Below are positions 34,284 to 45,985 of a DNA stretch of 64,000 bases, in pieces. Made by a program: the position numbers and the translations under genes. The notes beneath the pieces are model-generated. The model made no database searches. It had not been told where the DNA came from and was given only the letters and a program-made list of their open reading frames with translations. The stretch covers positions 56,599-120,598 of the forward strand of contig JAKCWW010000153.1 of assembly GCA_026260175.1 (NCBI GenBank), given 5' to 3'. The first letter of the stretch is position 1. Each line of letters opens with the position of its first letter. Origin of the DNA: Reticulitermes lucifugus (lineage: Eukaryota > Arthropoda > Insecta > Blattodea > Rhinotermitidae).

Positions 34284-35400
34284 TCTTCTAATCTCTGGGC
34301 ATGGAATCTCCAGAGATGAGAAAACAATAAGATGTTTCTTTGAGAAACTTAAGGTGCCTTCTGAGGTTAAACATATCCCTATGGATAGATAGTTCAGTAG
34401 TATTAAACTTATGTCGCAGTTTTATGCAGTGATTAAGAGAATCTGGATGCAATATTACCTTATATTTGCATTTATGAGGCCTAATTATGTAATATTCTTG
34501 ATTGTTTTAGGCCCAATAAGTGTGTTTAAGTTTAACAAAAGGGCGGTAGTGGGTTAAAATCAGTCATGACAACCCAGCATCACGCCTTTCATCTAGATGC
34601 AGACTATCAATCATTCGGACGACACATCGTAACTACGAAGCGAAATGCAAGCTACGATGGAAGTCCTAAATGTAAAGCAACAAAATTATTTACTGTCAGG
34701 TGTTTTATTCAGCACCAAAGCACATGCCCATAACTGAAGCCACATATATTGCACTTCCACACGTTTGGGCCTTTAAATCAGCACATTTCTGAAAGGCAGT
34801 TCGGCAGAGATGCTGATGTCGAACGTACAGTGCTTGTGGCTCCGGGCTGTTGAGCCCAGACTTTTACTGCATGGGTTTGGCTAATGTGATTGCACGCTGA
34901 GACAAATGCCTCAATAGAAAAGGTGATTATGTTGAGATATATTTCGAGTATGTGCCGTGACTGAAGGGCACATATTATTATATTTATATTATATATATAT
35001 TATTATCGTCTTTTAAAAATTTTATTACCTTAATTCTGGGACATCTGTCAGTACACACCTAACACTTACTGCTCTACGGGCTCACAGAGGCTAAAACATT
35101 TTTAATATTCAATATCATTACACCTTTTCCACTTCTTAAGTCGTTTCATATTATAACACACTTCCAATTTTTTTCAGAGGCATTGAGTGATGATCTTTCG
35201 CTATGACGGGTTACCCTCGCCTCGATGTTAATCTGGTGGTAGGTCTGACATCCAACATTTCCAGACCTTTGCAGAAGACATTTCCCACAGTACTTTTGAA
35301 ATGGGTTTACCGCCGTGACTCGGTTTCCAGATCCTCGTTTCTGGGAATAAGTTACACGGTTTGAAGGCGAATTTCACGTTTAGGTAGGAGAGGATATATG
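34284..35400. other. non-coding, nothing recognised
   Basis: AT-rich; a (TAT)n-like run near 34976-35003. Nothing else recognised. Confidence 0.35.
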
Positions 35401-35414
35401 AAGAACGTAGCTGT

Positions 35415-35640
35415 TCTTTTACAGGAGAGACAGTCGTTTAGAAGCAGCGCAGATTAAATTCTTACACGCTGCTGGGATTAGCATGATAGGATCACAGGAG
35501 GAACACAGACTGAAGGGGAAGACTGCAAGTTCGAAAAACTGTGGAAAATATATACGATTATCATGACAACTGTAAAATATGTAAAAAGAACGCAGAAAAA
35601 CATATTACCAAGAATGTTCACTGTGTACTATGAAGAGCAG
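35415..35640 (+). pseudogene. LINE reverse transcriptase C-terminal fragment
   Basis: Plus-strand SRLEAAQIKFLHAAGIS resembles the RRIEAAEMRFLRSVAGYT motif near the end of many insect LINE polymerases. KIYTIIMTTVKYVKRTQ and NILPRMF then follow in the place of the K-Y-x-x-N-W-x-x-H-V-x-R-M...RLPR segment. Frames shift between pieces. It is short and decayed. The call rests on motif order by eye. Confidence 0.45.
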
Positions 35641-35831
35641 CACAAATGCTTTATAAAGGAGACAGAAAGACAACTTGAATGAGAGTTCACACAGGAGGCT
35701 TTAAAAGTCTGAAAGGCAATTAACTCAAGAAGATGAAGAAGAGGATGAAGAAATAAAATAAAAAAGAAGATTTGACACATAAATAAAGATTCTGATTCTT
35801 ATTAGATTTTTCATCGATTTAACACTCCAGA

Positions 35832-35888
<57 letters not shown>
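35832..35888 (+). repeat. (TG)n microsatellite
   Basis: About 28 uninterrupted TG units. Confidence 0.97.
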
Positions 35889-35889
<1 letters not shown>

Positions 35890-36342
35890 ATCTCCTTTTG
35901 TCTTTGAAATATCTCGGATAGAAAACTGTGAGTTACATTAATTCGAGCTGTGCGGTTTATCTCGGACATACTCGAAAATTCCTAACACAATATTACCGAC
36001 GTATCTAACTGACATTTTAAAGTCAGTGCTGTGTTTCTCCGCAACTACACATAAAATGAAATTCGGGAAGCTTAAGGGGGAGAATAATAAAATTGCGTTT
36101 AACTTGGATGTGAAGCTGTGTAGTCTAGTATAGCGGTTCACAACCTTTTCGAGTACGAAAACTTCCTCGTAACTTCAAAAACTTCCGCTGATCCCCACAT
36201 GCTAGCAATTGTGTTTTTAGTTCCTGTTTATTTTGAGAAGCATATAATGGCAAACACTGTTACAAAATCAGCAACAATTTCAAGTAAATTCACACTGTAT
36301 ATATCACAGCAACTAATAAAAATATTTCACAAATTTTATCTA

Positions 36343-36474
36343 GTAGACCTCTACCTGACAAAACACAGCATTCACAAGAGACAGATAGCCATGCCCCGGC
36401 GGGATTCGAACCCGCAATCCCAGCAAGCGAGCGTCTGCAGACCCACGCCTTAGAAAGCGCCGCCACTGGGATCG
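36343..36474 (-). repeat. SINE family C, 5' half, inverted
   Basis: On the minus strand: CCGATCCCAGTGGC, CTAAGGCGTGGGTCTGC, B box GGGTTCGAATCCCGCC, then GGCATGGCTATCTGTCTC and CAGGTAGAGGTCT, where it stops. This is the head and first body part of the 58-kb copy. The remaining 3' half lies immediately to the right on the opposite strand (36489-36608), so one insertion has had its 5' half inverted. Confidence 0.9.
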
Positions 36475-36488
36475 GTTCTCTTGCATAT

Positions 36489-36608
36489 TTCTGCGACGGG
36501 TCGATCACTCATCCAGGGGAGTCCTACCGAGTGTGGTGTGTCTGAGTGTGATCACGAAATTTCGACAATGAGGAGGCCTAGGCCCACTAGGGCTGTCGAG
36601 CCTTAAGA
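36489..36608 (+). repeat. SINE family C, 3' half, direct
   Basis: Starts TTCTGCGACGGGTCGATCAC and continues CCAGGGGAGTCCTACCGAG, GTGTGATCACGAAAT, AGGCCTAGGCCC and GGGCTGTCGAGCC, ending near an AAGAAAAAT tail. It takes up the family sequence where the inverted left half stops. About 14 bases of filler (36475-36488) separate the halves. The arrangement is what twin-primed reverse transcription produces. Confidence 0.9.
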
Positions 36609-36649
36609 AAAATATGCAAGAGCTATATTTCATATTCAGTGTACGGAAG

Positions 36650-36765
36650 ACGTACTTGCAGGCGCCCTGGAACAGCCCCCGCTTGTCTCGTAGATAGGTA
36701 CCGACGTTTCGGAGGAACACAATGTCTCAGTCTTCGGGGCAGAAGATGATGGCAGTAGGTTTCTA
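36650..36765 (+). repeat. foldback-family fragment with GAAACGUC word
   Basis: TAGGTACCGACGTTTCGGAG and GTCTCAGTCTTCGGGG resemble the centre of the foldbacks at 62.9 kb. On the minus strand the core reads CCGAAGAC...CCGAAACGUC, a decayed form of the CUGANGA/GAAAC motif. Confidence 0.4.
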
Positions 36766-37570
36766 CGTAATATTAGTGCCTATCTACCAAATTGCACAGC
36801 ATCACATCGCGAAAGACCTTTACGTTTCTCGTGAATTTTGTCGATGTACACTCAAATGAGTAAACGAAGGGATACTCACATTTATCACATGCAGACAGCT
36901 ACACAAATGACGTAATTTGTACCTGAAAGAAAAGAAGTTCTAAAGTTAGTTTTATATTTCGTGCAGATACAATTCATTTCAGTAAAAAACACTGGACTAA
37001 TCCAAATGTCTGTGCCGCACGAGGGGCTTAAACTGCAGCTTGTAAAATTAAAATTTTGGTTCGATTCCCTTTGGGAGTATGAATATAGCCTAAGCCTCCT
37101 TTTGTACTTTGTGTTGCCCTATGTAGGCAGAGGCCTTAGAGATATGCCGATCCCTGTCCAAGGAGTAACAACAAATGTCTGTATGCAAGATTAATAAACC
37201 TGGAAAACGGGAGGAGCTGGACCGCCTTGGCCTCTAGCGCCCTACAGACTGACTATACACTTGTTAACAAACGTCAAATTGCAAGACTTTGATGCGGACA
37301 GTAAAGACATTGAAGTACGGAGTGTGTTTCTCACATCGCAAAGAAAGCTGTGTTACGTACGTTCAACACTTTCCAAGTTCAAGTCTGCTGGGATGTCACA
37401 TTTCGTCACTGGGCACTTCTTACCCAGTGATAAAACGTAGGCCAATATCCCAGAAGACTTGATTCTTCAGTACAACAGCTGTTAGAATGTCAGACATTCA
37501 CAACACTCAGTCCAAAAAAAATACACAATATTGTTCCTTAAATATTTATATTACAGTATTACATTGAATA
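36766..37570. other. non-coding with SINE-like and foldback scraps
   Basis: A B-box-like GGTTCGATTCC at 37059-37069 lies downstream of a GGGGCTTAAACTGCAG word and may mark an old SINE. AATATCCCAGAAGACTTGAT near 37443 resembles the right arm of the foldback family. No gene recognised. Confidence 0.4.
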
Positions 37571-37612
37571 TTCCTACACGTTTCGATCCCCAAGGAATCA
37601 TCAAAGAATCAA
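37571..37612 (-). ncRNA. hammerhead-like structural motif
   Basis: Minus strand: AUUCU, UUGAUGA, U, UCC...GGGAUC, GAAAC, GUGUA, GGAAU. AUUCU/GGAAU gives a 5-bp outer helix (one G-U) directly beside the core, and the inner hairpin is also intact. The helices differ in sequence from the other copies. Confidence 0.45.
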
Positions 37613-39225
37613 AGCAAAGCAACACAGCACAGAACAAAGTAGCAACCTTTGTATACAGCAGAAAGGTGTAAAAAAAGTCAAAGATTTAAAATGTAGGCTA
37701 TTCTTTGTAGTTGTGAAATTGTTGTGGATCCTGCTATACAGTATCTCTGAAGCAGCTTATGTACTTAACGAAGGATAACACAGTATTGTGTACAGAAACC
37801 ATCTAGTTAAGATCCACTTTAATGTTATCTTCCACTTATTTTCCGATCTTCCAAGTGTTATGATTTACAGAGAACAACAATTGCATATCACAAATTTATG
37901 TTAGAAGCACAGAATTATCTAACGTAATACTGTATTGCCTTATAGTTCGTGCCTGCACCTACATTAAAAAGACCACTCGGTTAATGCTGATTAAGAAAGA
38001 ATCGGTACTGATGGTGTTAATTATACGAAACACATAAATACACTCTGTAGGTAAAAAAGCACTTCCTGAGTGTTAACTGTTGCTACGTACAGTAACCACC
38101 GTGCTTTAAAGTGTTAAGAAGACACGAGCAAATAAATATTTCCAGTTTTTAAATATGGGACATTTGGTGGCATCTCCTATAATGCTTAAACTTATGAAGG
38201 CTTTTGGTAATGTATTATGAGTTTTCTGCCTTGAAGCGCAACCGCATTGCGGCAGTGCTGCAACCTGGCTAAAAGGATTTACCCTATTTCGGAACGAATG
38301 AAAGGGAAATTAAAAAAGAACGGAAAGAAAAGGCGGAAAATAGAATTCTGAAGGGGGGGCGGGGCAGAAGGCTCTATTGCGCGATAAAAAGGGAACAGGA
38401 CACATAAGAAGATAAATTGTTTGGAAATAACTTTTTGTTTTTCTGTTTCTTAAGCAGTTTCGTGCCGTGGTCGCATTAGAACTTCAGTTAATTGACTGTG
38501 GCTGTTTTGTACTTGCAGAGTAGGACAAGTGCCAATGGCAACGCCAGACAGTAACACGGTTTATCGGTATCCCTGGCTCACAAGTCCTTATAAAAAGCAC
38601 AACACTTGTTTTGCACACGTTTGTAAAGAAAAGCTGCAAAACCACGCTTTCCATATTTCCATCCGTCTATCTACAGCAAGCTCTAAGGAATGGGCACGCA
38701 CGTGAACCTTATAACATACCTACATCTAGTGTCCAGGTTAAGCATGCGTCGACCAACACCTTCCCCCCTCCACATACATTCAAGACGTGGTTCCGAACTA
38801 AGCACAGTGACTAATTTACCTTTACCTTTACCCTGGGGTAAACAACTCCCGGGCGACTAACTTTGTACGAAGTCGCCTAATTTTTGTGGGTTCACAGTAT
38901 GTAACTTGCTTGATATCACCTTTCTGTTACCTTAAACTTTAAGGTGGCTCCTTAGATACCTGGAAAGACTGTGGATCCCTGACTTTAATCCGTCAGTGAC
39001 ACTGGGGTTTAAATTTCAAATACTGCCCAGGACTGAAAGGTTTTAAATTCGTATCACCGTTAAATGCATTCAGGACCTTACGGCGTGAAAAGTTTTTTCC
39101 TATGTAAACAGCGTCTGATAACCTGTGTTTGTTGTGAGGGTCATACTTAATACATAAATATACTGTGCGGGCGAAACGCATAGCCTCTTTTTGTTAACAC
39201 TACGTATACAGAATTCGTTTCTTAA
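37613..39225. other. non-coding; TTTACC tail near 38.8 kb
   Basis: CATCTAGTGTCCAGGTTA at about 38725 and a TTTACCTTTACCTTTACC run near 38817 resemble the SINE-like module at 21532. A poly-G patch GGGGGGGCGGGG is near 38354. No exon recognised. Confidence 0.4.
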
Positions 39226-39227
39226 CG

Positions 39228-39320
39228 CGGGACTGCGCAGGGCCGATCACTGCAGGACGAGCGGCGCCATTGGTCGCTACGCAGCAACGATGTCGTCCGC
39301 TCTACGGCGGGTAGTCCAGA
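39228..39320. other. short CpG-rich patch
   Basis: CGCGGGACTGCGCAGG, GACGAGCGGCGCCATTGG and CTACGGCGGG make an island of CpG in AT-rich DNA. It has a CCAAT-type word on the minus strand and no recognised exon nearby. It could be an unmethylated regulatory patch or a fragment of a GC-rich repeat; function unknown. Confidence 0.35.
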
Positions 39321-40675
39321 GATAAAAAAAATACCCTGAAAAATATCAATTTTTTAACGTACTGTATACCAGCGGGTTACGCTCTGAGGTGGACAATCTT
39401 TACTTAATACCGGAGTTTTAAGTGTTAAACAAAAGTTAAGTAAAATATAAATTAAGCAGTCATTTCGTAAAGACTGTATACTTCCACCTGTATTCGACAC
39501 ATTCATGAATTTTAAGGAGCACTTAAAGTGAGTGAAATAACCGAAAAACCTCCTACGCATGATACTCGGGTTTGTCGGTTGTGGTGATAGCTTTGATGAT
39601 GGCATCGTGGAAAAATCACAAGGTCAAGAAATATTTGCGTTGAATGCACTGACAGTGGAAGGAGGGAAACGCTCCATTTATGCTTGAACCGCATATTTTC
39701 TGATTACACCTCGCTGCTGAAGTTAACGCTTCAGTTACTTCGTTCGGTGTAGAAGGATGATACTTGCTGACAGTGACATGGTATGAACAATAACACAGCG
39801 TGGCACAATCCATAATCTTTTCACTTCGTTTGACAATAGTGACAGGAAAGGAATAAGAATAAAATACGCAGAATAGTTTGATATGTATATTTCCGAATAT
39901 ATTCCATTACTAACTCCATGTACCAGAGTCTTTGTTATGAACTGCAGCAGTTCACAGAATTCCCCTCCTTTTATGGAACAGGCACGTTTGCATGTGTTTC
40001 ACGCGGTGTTCACAATACCCCGCCTTTGCAGTTCCGCGTGTTCCGATCTGGCTACAACGCAACGTCACACCATTAAAGGGCTATAAAACAAGACTTTTCT
40101 GTCATCTGCTCAATAAAAGCCCCAATGTCTTGCTAGGCATCAGTTGTTATACGCTACAGCATTTCGCAGCGTTGTATGCGCCAGGCCACGAAGTAGGTAG
40201 ATTCACCATTTGACTGCGCCCAAAACTGCGCTGTCGCGCAAAAGACTGGAGGATGGGGAGGGAGAGAGAGAATTCGAATATGTTTATTGGTGCCAGCCGA
40301 AGGTTCAGAGCACCTATACATAAAAATCCGACAAAGTAGGTTTGCTTTCGTTCATCTGCAGATGTCGATGGCCAAAGTAAAAAAAATTAACTCTCACGTT
40401 CTTACCGCGCCGGTGACGAATATTCATACATTCTGAGATGTTACGCCTGTAAACTGGTAAATACTTATTCGAAATTTCGGAGGAGCAAAGTACGCCCATA
40501 TTCCAAGTCAAGCTTAACCCTGAAGATGGAGGAATCGCAGACGAAAACAATTTTCTCCAAAACAGACAGTTTTAATAACTCTTGTTATTTCAACATTTTA
40601 TATTTAATGAGGAAAATTTTCCAGTAGAGTCTAAGGAACTGCAATTTTCAGTGCTCCAAAGAACACATTTTAAAA
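39321..40675. other. non-coding, nothing recognised
   Basis: A (GGGA/GAGA) run is at 40255-40270. Overlapping short frames at 39354-40213 have no recognisable domain. Confidence 0.35.
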
Positions 40676-40679
40676 TAAA

Positions 40680-40858
40680 GTCATAATTTAGACCTAATGG
40701 CTGGTGGTATATACTTTAGGCCTAATGATTGATGGTAAATAATTTAGACCTAATAATTGGTGGTAAATAATTTACTTGCAGGCCCAATTATAGTAATAAT
40801 TTAGGCCTAATAATCGGTGGTAATAATTGGGATCTAATGACTGGTGTTAATAATTTCA
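40680..40858 (+). repeat. degenerate ~28-bp tandem repeat
   Basis: About six units close to AATTTAGGCCTAATGATTGG TGGTAAAT, with one unit disturbed by CTTGCAGGCCC. Diverged, so old. No coding. Confidence 0.8.
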
Positions 40859-40859
40859 T

Positions 40860-41438
40860 CCGTCGAAACGAAGATTTAAAATACCGAAACAAAAATATTC
40901 ATCTGAAGGCAAATATGCCTGTTTCAATTTTAAATTTTAGTAATAATTTTCAGGAGGAATTAATTAATCATCTATAATTACAGATATGTTCAAAATACCT
41001 GTTTTCTGGAACGTGAAGTTACTTTCATAAGATATTTTTGAGGTACATATTTTTTTAAAATTCCGGCCTCCTGTAATATGTGCTATGTCGTGGGGTGAAT
41101 GTTTCCCGAAGTCAGAAACTGGTCACCAACGATGCAACATCACAGGAGGCCGAAATCTTCCATTACAGCGCCCTAAAATCCTCAGCACTCGCAAATAATT
41201 GTACTGTTTAGAAACTTAGACTCTCCAGTAGCTATCCAGCATGTTCACAGCCAACGTAAACTCCTCGCCGTTATTATGGTTACAACACATTATTCTCATT
41301 ATAGAAAAATCCCAGAAGTCCTGCTTCGTATGAATTTTAATTAATGTAAGGAAAAATCACAATGCACTTTGTAATATATTGTGACTTCAATTAATTCATA
41401 ATACATGTTTGAAACGTTAGCCACAGACGTCGTAGTCT
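40860..41438. other. non-coding, nothing recognised
   Basis: TTCCGGCCTCCTGTAATATG near 41061 has an inverted counterpart CACAGGAGGCCGAAATC near 41140, a small hairpin-like pair about 80 bases apart. Nothing else recognised. Confidence 0.35.
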
Positions 41439-41440
41439 CT

Positions 41441-41952
41441 TTTTTAAGCGCGTTCGAAAAATTGCGAAAAGCGGCTATTAGCTTCGTCTTGTCCCTCTCT
41501 CCGTCTGTCCTTACGCATGGAACAACACGGCTCCCACCGGACGGATTTTCATGAAATCTGATATTTTAGTATTTATCCAAAACCTTTTTCGTTAAAATCT
41601 GACAAAAATAACGGGTACTTTACATAAAGACCTATGTACATTTAAGATATACTCTCGCTGAATTCTTGTTACAATGAGCAACGTTTCAGCCAAAAGTTCT
41701 AGAGAAAATCAAAACACACATTTTATATTCCATAATTTTTCCGAAAATCGTGCCGTTTATGAGATAATGTGGAAAAATATGGTACAGCCGGACAGACCGC
41801 AGATGACACTATAATACGGCGCATGCGCTTTGCATGTTGGGTACTTAAGGCTACAGACACAAACTGAGAATATGTAATAATTATTGCTTTTCTACGGGAA
41901 AATGGTCACGGGACGCGCCTCAATGCTATGTTACACTATACGGCCTGTCTTG
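41441..41952 (+). repeat. unnamed dispersed repeat R1, copy 3
   Basis: Same ordered blocks as the copy at 6754 (AATTGCGAAAAGCGGCTATT, GCATGGAACAACACGGCTCC, AACGGGTACTTTACAT, TTTATGAGATAATGTGG, CGGCGCATGCGCTTTGCATG, GCCTGTCTTG). It has an internal deletion of some tens of bases near 41590 relative to copy 1. Confidence 0.75.
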
Positions 41953-43610
41953 CTGTGTTAGATAAAATCATGCCCCATAGAGGTTACATATATTCATTCT
42001 CTCCCCTAATTCTTTCACATACATTGGTAGTTAGACGACCTACATGCGATGCCCCCAGAACTCTAGCCGAGAGCTGTCTATTGACGTACTCCCTCAGGTG
42101 CGCGACTTTTGAGCCAACCTATGAACCATCATTTACATGGATTGTCAGTTTTATGACAGGATGTTACGCTAAGCTTCCCGGCTGATTTATTGCCTCTATC
42201 TGAAAATGATCCATTACATCACAGCATAATTGAACATCATCAGTAACTTTATAAAATTTTCACTGGTTTTAGCAAATAAGTACGCACGGACCGCCTGTGA
42301 ATTTATTATTCCACAGCAGAATATAAAAATTTGATGGTTACTATTAAGTAAATATTACACACGTTTTGGGAAATCCTGGACATATATATGTATGTTTATG
42401 GGTGTTGGTAGAATGTGGGTTAGTGTTATTATTTCCAGCATCTATCATTAGCAGCTACAGCTCACATGTTCTTTATTATTGTCAATGTGAACGGTATTAG
42501 CATCGGTGTATGTCCATAGCAAAATCTTAAAATAGCGCGCACACTATTTTCATGATGAACAGGCGGTTTAATACAGCAGAGCAGGGAAGATAAGAAATAC
42601 TGTAATAACTCTTTCCATCGTGACATGCAGCACGTGTTGGAGTGATAACAAGCGCATACAAATTTGATTCGAAAAGCCGGGAGAAATACCGCTTGTAATA
42701 AATACGGGTTGAGATAATGGGGGGATGAAATTAAAATAGAACTTCAAGAAACAAGGCAGGATGTGTAGAGGATTTATTTGGATCAGGACAGAAACTAGAA
42801 AAGGGATGTTGTCAACACGTTAATGACCATTAGGGTTAATTAAAAGGCTGTTAATTTATCGATTAGCTAAGTGACTATTAGGTTTCTAACAAGGATTATA
42901 TTTCACGAATTTAATTGGTTATTTAGTCGTTACAATAACCGATACCATTTACAGACAAGTTAAGATTGTATCTTCTTAAAGACTGACTTTTACGAACCAT
43001 ATTACATAATGGATCAATTAAAGCATTAATTATCTACATCATTTTAAGGAGAGGATCTTGGAGGGGAAGGTCTTGATTATGGTACAAAGCACCTTAACAA
43101 TGAATCACTGAATGACTGCCTCATGGCTGACAATCCATGTCGGAAATTTCATAGGAAGAGGGAAGAAGTAGTGCTAGAAGAAAGGAATGGAGTTAGACTG
43201 TTCAAGGCAAGCTTCAAATTACTTCGTTCATAAAGTGTAAAGAAGCTGGAGTCGTTGCTTCAAACTTTTGTTACTGAAATGCAGTTAGAGGGAAGGGTCT
43301 CCTTGTTATTCATTAGAGTACTGCAAGTGATGCAGATGACAGAACTTAAAGAATCACATCTTGTCAATGCAAACCCCGTGCCAAGTGAACTTTTCCCACT
43401 TAAACGTCTCATATCACACCTTTAAACACAAATGTCTTAACATATAAAAGCTCTGAATTTTCTCACAAAATATATTTATGAATTTAGAATGACTCTCACA
43501 TTAAACAACCTTTATTTCCCCCAACATCATGCCCAGGTTGATCTTTGTAATTCACACTCAACGTGTTCTTTGTGAGGTAGCATATACAGTTTTAAATACT
43601 GCTTATATAT
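41953..43610. other. non-coding, nothing recognised
   Basis: About 1.7 kb; no exon or repeat recognised. Confidence 0.35.
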
Positions 43611-43617
43611 TGAGTGA

Positions 43618-43790
43618 TTTCAGTCTTCCGCCGCGGTGTAAATGAGATCTGCGTTCTTCTAGGATTTTACGCAGAATAGAGTGGTAGTTTGTTACTGACG
43701 TTTCGGGACAATTTATCGGTCACATCTTCAAGGGTCAAACTACCACTCTACGCTGCGTAAGATTCTAGAAGAGCGCAAATCTCATTGCTT
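43618..43790. mobile_element. foldback element F1, complete, with hammerhead-like loop
   Basis: The left arm 43641-43691 and right arm 43736-43786 are inverted copies over 51 bases with few mismatches (AATGAGATCTGCGTTCTTCT against AGAAGAGCGCAAATCTCATT; GTGGTAGTTTG against CAAACTACCAC). An outer TGATTTCAGTCTTCCGCCGC lies left of the left arm. The unpaired centre 43692-43735 on the minus strand is the core CUUGAAGA, U, GUGAC...GUCCC, GAAACGUC. The arms thus form a long extension of the outer helix. No transposase. Relatives at 16.97, 22.67 and 62.9-63.15 kb, and more distantly 45.8, 50.9 and 51.7 kb. Confidence 0.8.
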
Positions 43791-44188
43791 ACAAAAACAG
43801 CAGGTTTCACTATGTCGGAATTTTGGTGGAGGAGCTAAAAAGCCTCCCCCCCATGTTAAAATTTTAATTCCACCCAAAACCAGCCTTCCAAGTGCTAACA
43901 CAAAAATTCCACATTTCTCCATATATGAAAAACTTATTGGTCGTTGTAATGGAGACTGGGCGCTTACGTACTTGAAGGTACCGGTAACATAATATGATTT
44001 TTACCTACAATACGCAAGGTCTTGCCATAAGGACAGACAGTATTGATATCAGAAATCGGGTCATTTCAGAGTGTTTTCGAGTGCATCGAAATGAGTCCGA
44101 AAGTCTAGCTCCGTCTGCACCGTATTAGAGGGCTGATATTTCAATTACTGCAGAGTTACAACATGACTGAATTTTTGTTGGGTAAAAT

Positions 44189-44189
<1 letters not shown>
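43791..44189. other. non-coding, nothing recognised
   Basis: No motif recognised. Confidence 0.35.

Positions 44190-44190
<1 letters not shown>

Positions 44191-44238
<48 letters not shown>
44191..44238 (+). repeat. (CA)n microsatellite
   Basis: About 24 uninterrupted CA units. Confidence 0.97.
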
Positions 44239-44239
<1 letters not shown>

Positions 44240-45800
44240 CAGAGTGCCGAAACAGGTTCAAAAGACTTCTTATAAAAATCTACACGCCACAATTGAGACC
44301 ATCTAAAACACATGGGTTAAAGGAAAAGATTTTAGGAAATGGAAGATGATGTGACTTTCTGAAGTTATACGGTGAGACGAAACGTTGAAACTCATCCAAA
44401 AGTCATTAAACATTACGAATTCACCAGAGTCACTTTCTTCTCTACTGCGAAGTCAGTTTCCTTTTCTGTATCGTGCAATCCTCCTAAGTGCTAACTTCAA
44501 CAGACGTCCACATCTTTCCAAACAGCTGTCAGACAAGTTTTCCTTCATCAAGCATGGAATAACAGCGCTGTATTTCAGTTCCTATTCTTCTTCATCCATC
44601 TTCATTTTTTATACTCTTTTCATCAGCCTTTCAGTCAATGACACAATCCGATTCCAAATTGTCTGTTCGCTTTGTATTTTCCGTGGATGACCCACGCATC
44701 TTTTTTGTCAAAATATTAGGATTTTGGAAACCACTGTCTTGTATATGACGCCGTAAAGCCTGATATATATTTATGACAGACAACAAGGTGTTAACTTCAA
44801 GTCTCACAATATACACACAGCGTTAAAATAGTACCACTTGTTTACCTAAAGTTATATAATTATTAACCCTAAAACGATCAGATATATGGGAAGGTTTACT
44901 GGACATAATATGTATTTCTTATTTCCCTCTACGACTTACGTTAAAGTGATTTTTCATTCTAAGAGCATTTAGAAAGTGAGGCGTGAAGAAGATCACACGT
45001 GCGTACATATGCAAGTAGGTCTTCGTGTGAACTGTTGGTTTTTTCTGTCCAATTTTAACCAAAATTTGAGTGAACGGACACATCCTAATTAAACTCCCCA
45101 ATACCAAATTTGATTAAAATTCGTCCAGCTTTTCTCGTTGTTTTATGCGTAAGGGCGGATGAACCGGTTTTAGTATGCGCTTCATTGTGTATAAACGCGC
45201 CTAAATAGTTTGCTATCGTTGTCTAAAAAGTGGTACTGGCATCCTACCTGCTCTTTCTTTCTAATACTACCTAGTATCTCCGATTTCTGCTGCTGTAGGA
45301 ACTATGCCCGCCTTCGATTTTCCTTAATGTTTTCATACATCCTTTTGTCTGTCCTCATCGCTCCATATAGTTGCATTGTAATATACAATTGTGTAGCTTT
45401 TTACCTCGTGTTCGCTGTACCGCTAATTCACACACAAATTTGAAACTTCATTGACGTTATTTTTTTATAAAATGCGTTATATTCCTGTCCTCATACATCT
45501 ACAGGCAGCGCTCCGCTAAATTTGCCCCAAACGAAGTGGTTTCGCTGTAAACGTGACAAATATTAGTGACCAAGATGTGATGAACGTCGCCCAGACTCTA
45601 ACATTGATTTCGCAGGCGCTTGGCAGGATCTTCAACTACCAGATTCTCGGGTATTTTAATTAATGCTTATAGAAAAGAAAATACACCCCATTCTAGGTTG
45701 TATTGCTACACTTTGCGACTTTCAGAAAAAAAAATAACCCCACCGTTAGTGCAATAACTGAATCCAAAAATTCCTCTTAATCTTTCAAAGAACAGAAAGC
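44239..45800. other. non-coding; possible repeat near 45.1 kb
   Basis: GTCCAATTTTAACCAAAATT, ACCAAATTTGATTAAAATTC and AAACGCGCCTAAATAG at 45040-45210 have the style of the R1/R2 repeats in reverse but could not be aligned convincingly. Nothing else recognised. Confidence 0.3.
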
Positions 45801-45802
45801 AA

Positions 45803-45985
45803 TGACGATTCAGGTCTTCTGGGTTGTTACGCTGTGCATATTGGTAAAGAGTTACCTACGTTTAGAAGGACATACTGACTTCGAAACGTCGGTAATTAGG
45901 TACCGATCAACAAGGCGTAACATTCCAAAGGACTTGAGTCTTCATCAACACCGCTGTAAGAACCTAACATTTAGCACAATATGTT
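45803..45985. mobile_element. foldback element, diverged F1/F2 relative
   Basis: The left arm CAGGTCTTCTGGGTTGTTACGC and right arm GCGTAACATTCCAAAGGACTTG are inverted, and the centre carries CCTACGTTTAGAAGG and CGAAACGTCGGTAATTAGGT. It resembles the foldbacks at 43.6 and 51.7 kb but the core motif is degraded. Confidence 0.55.
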
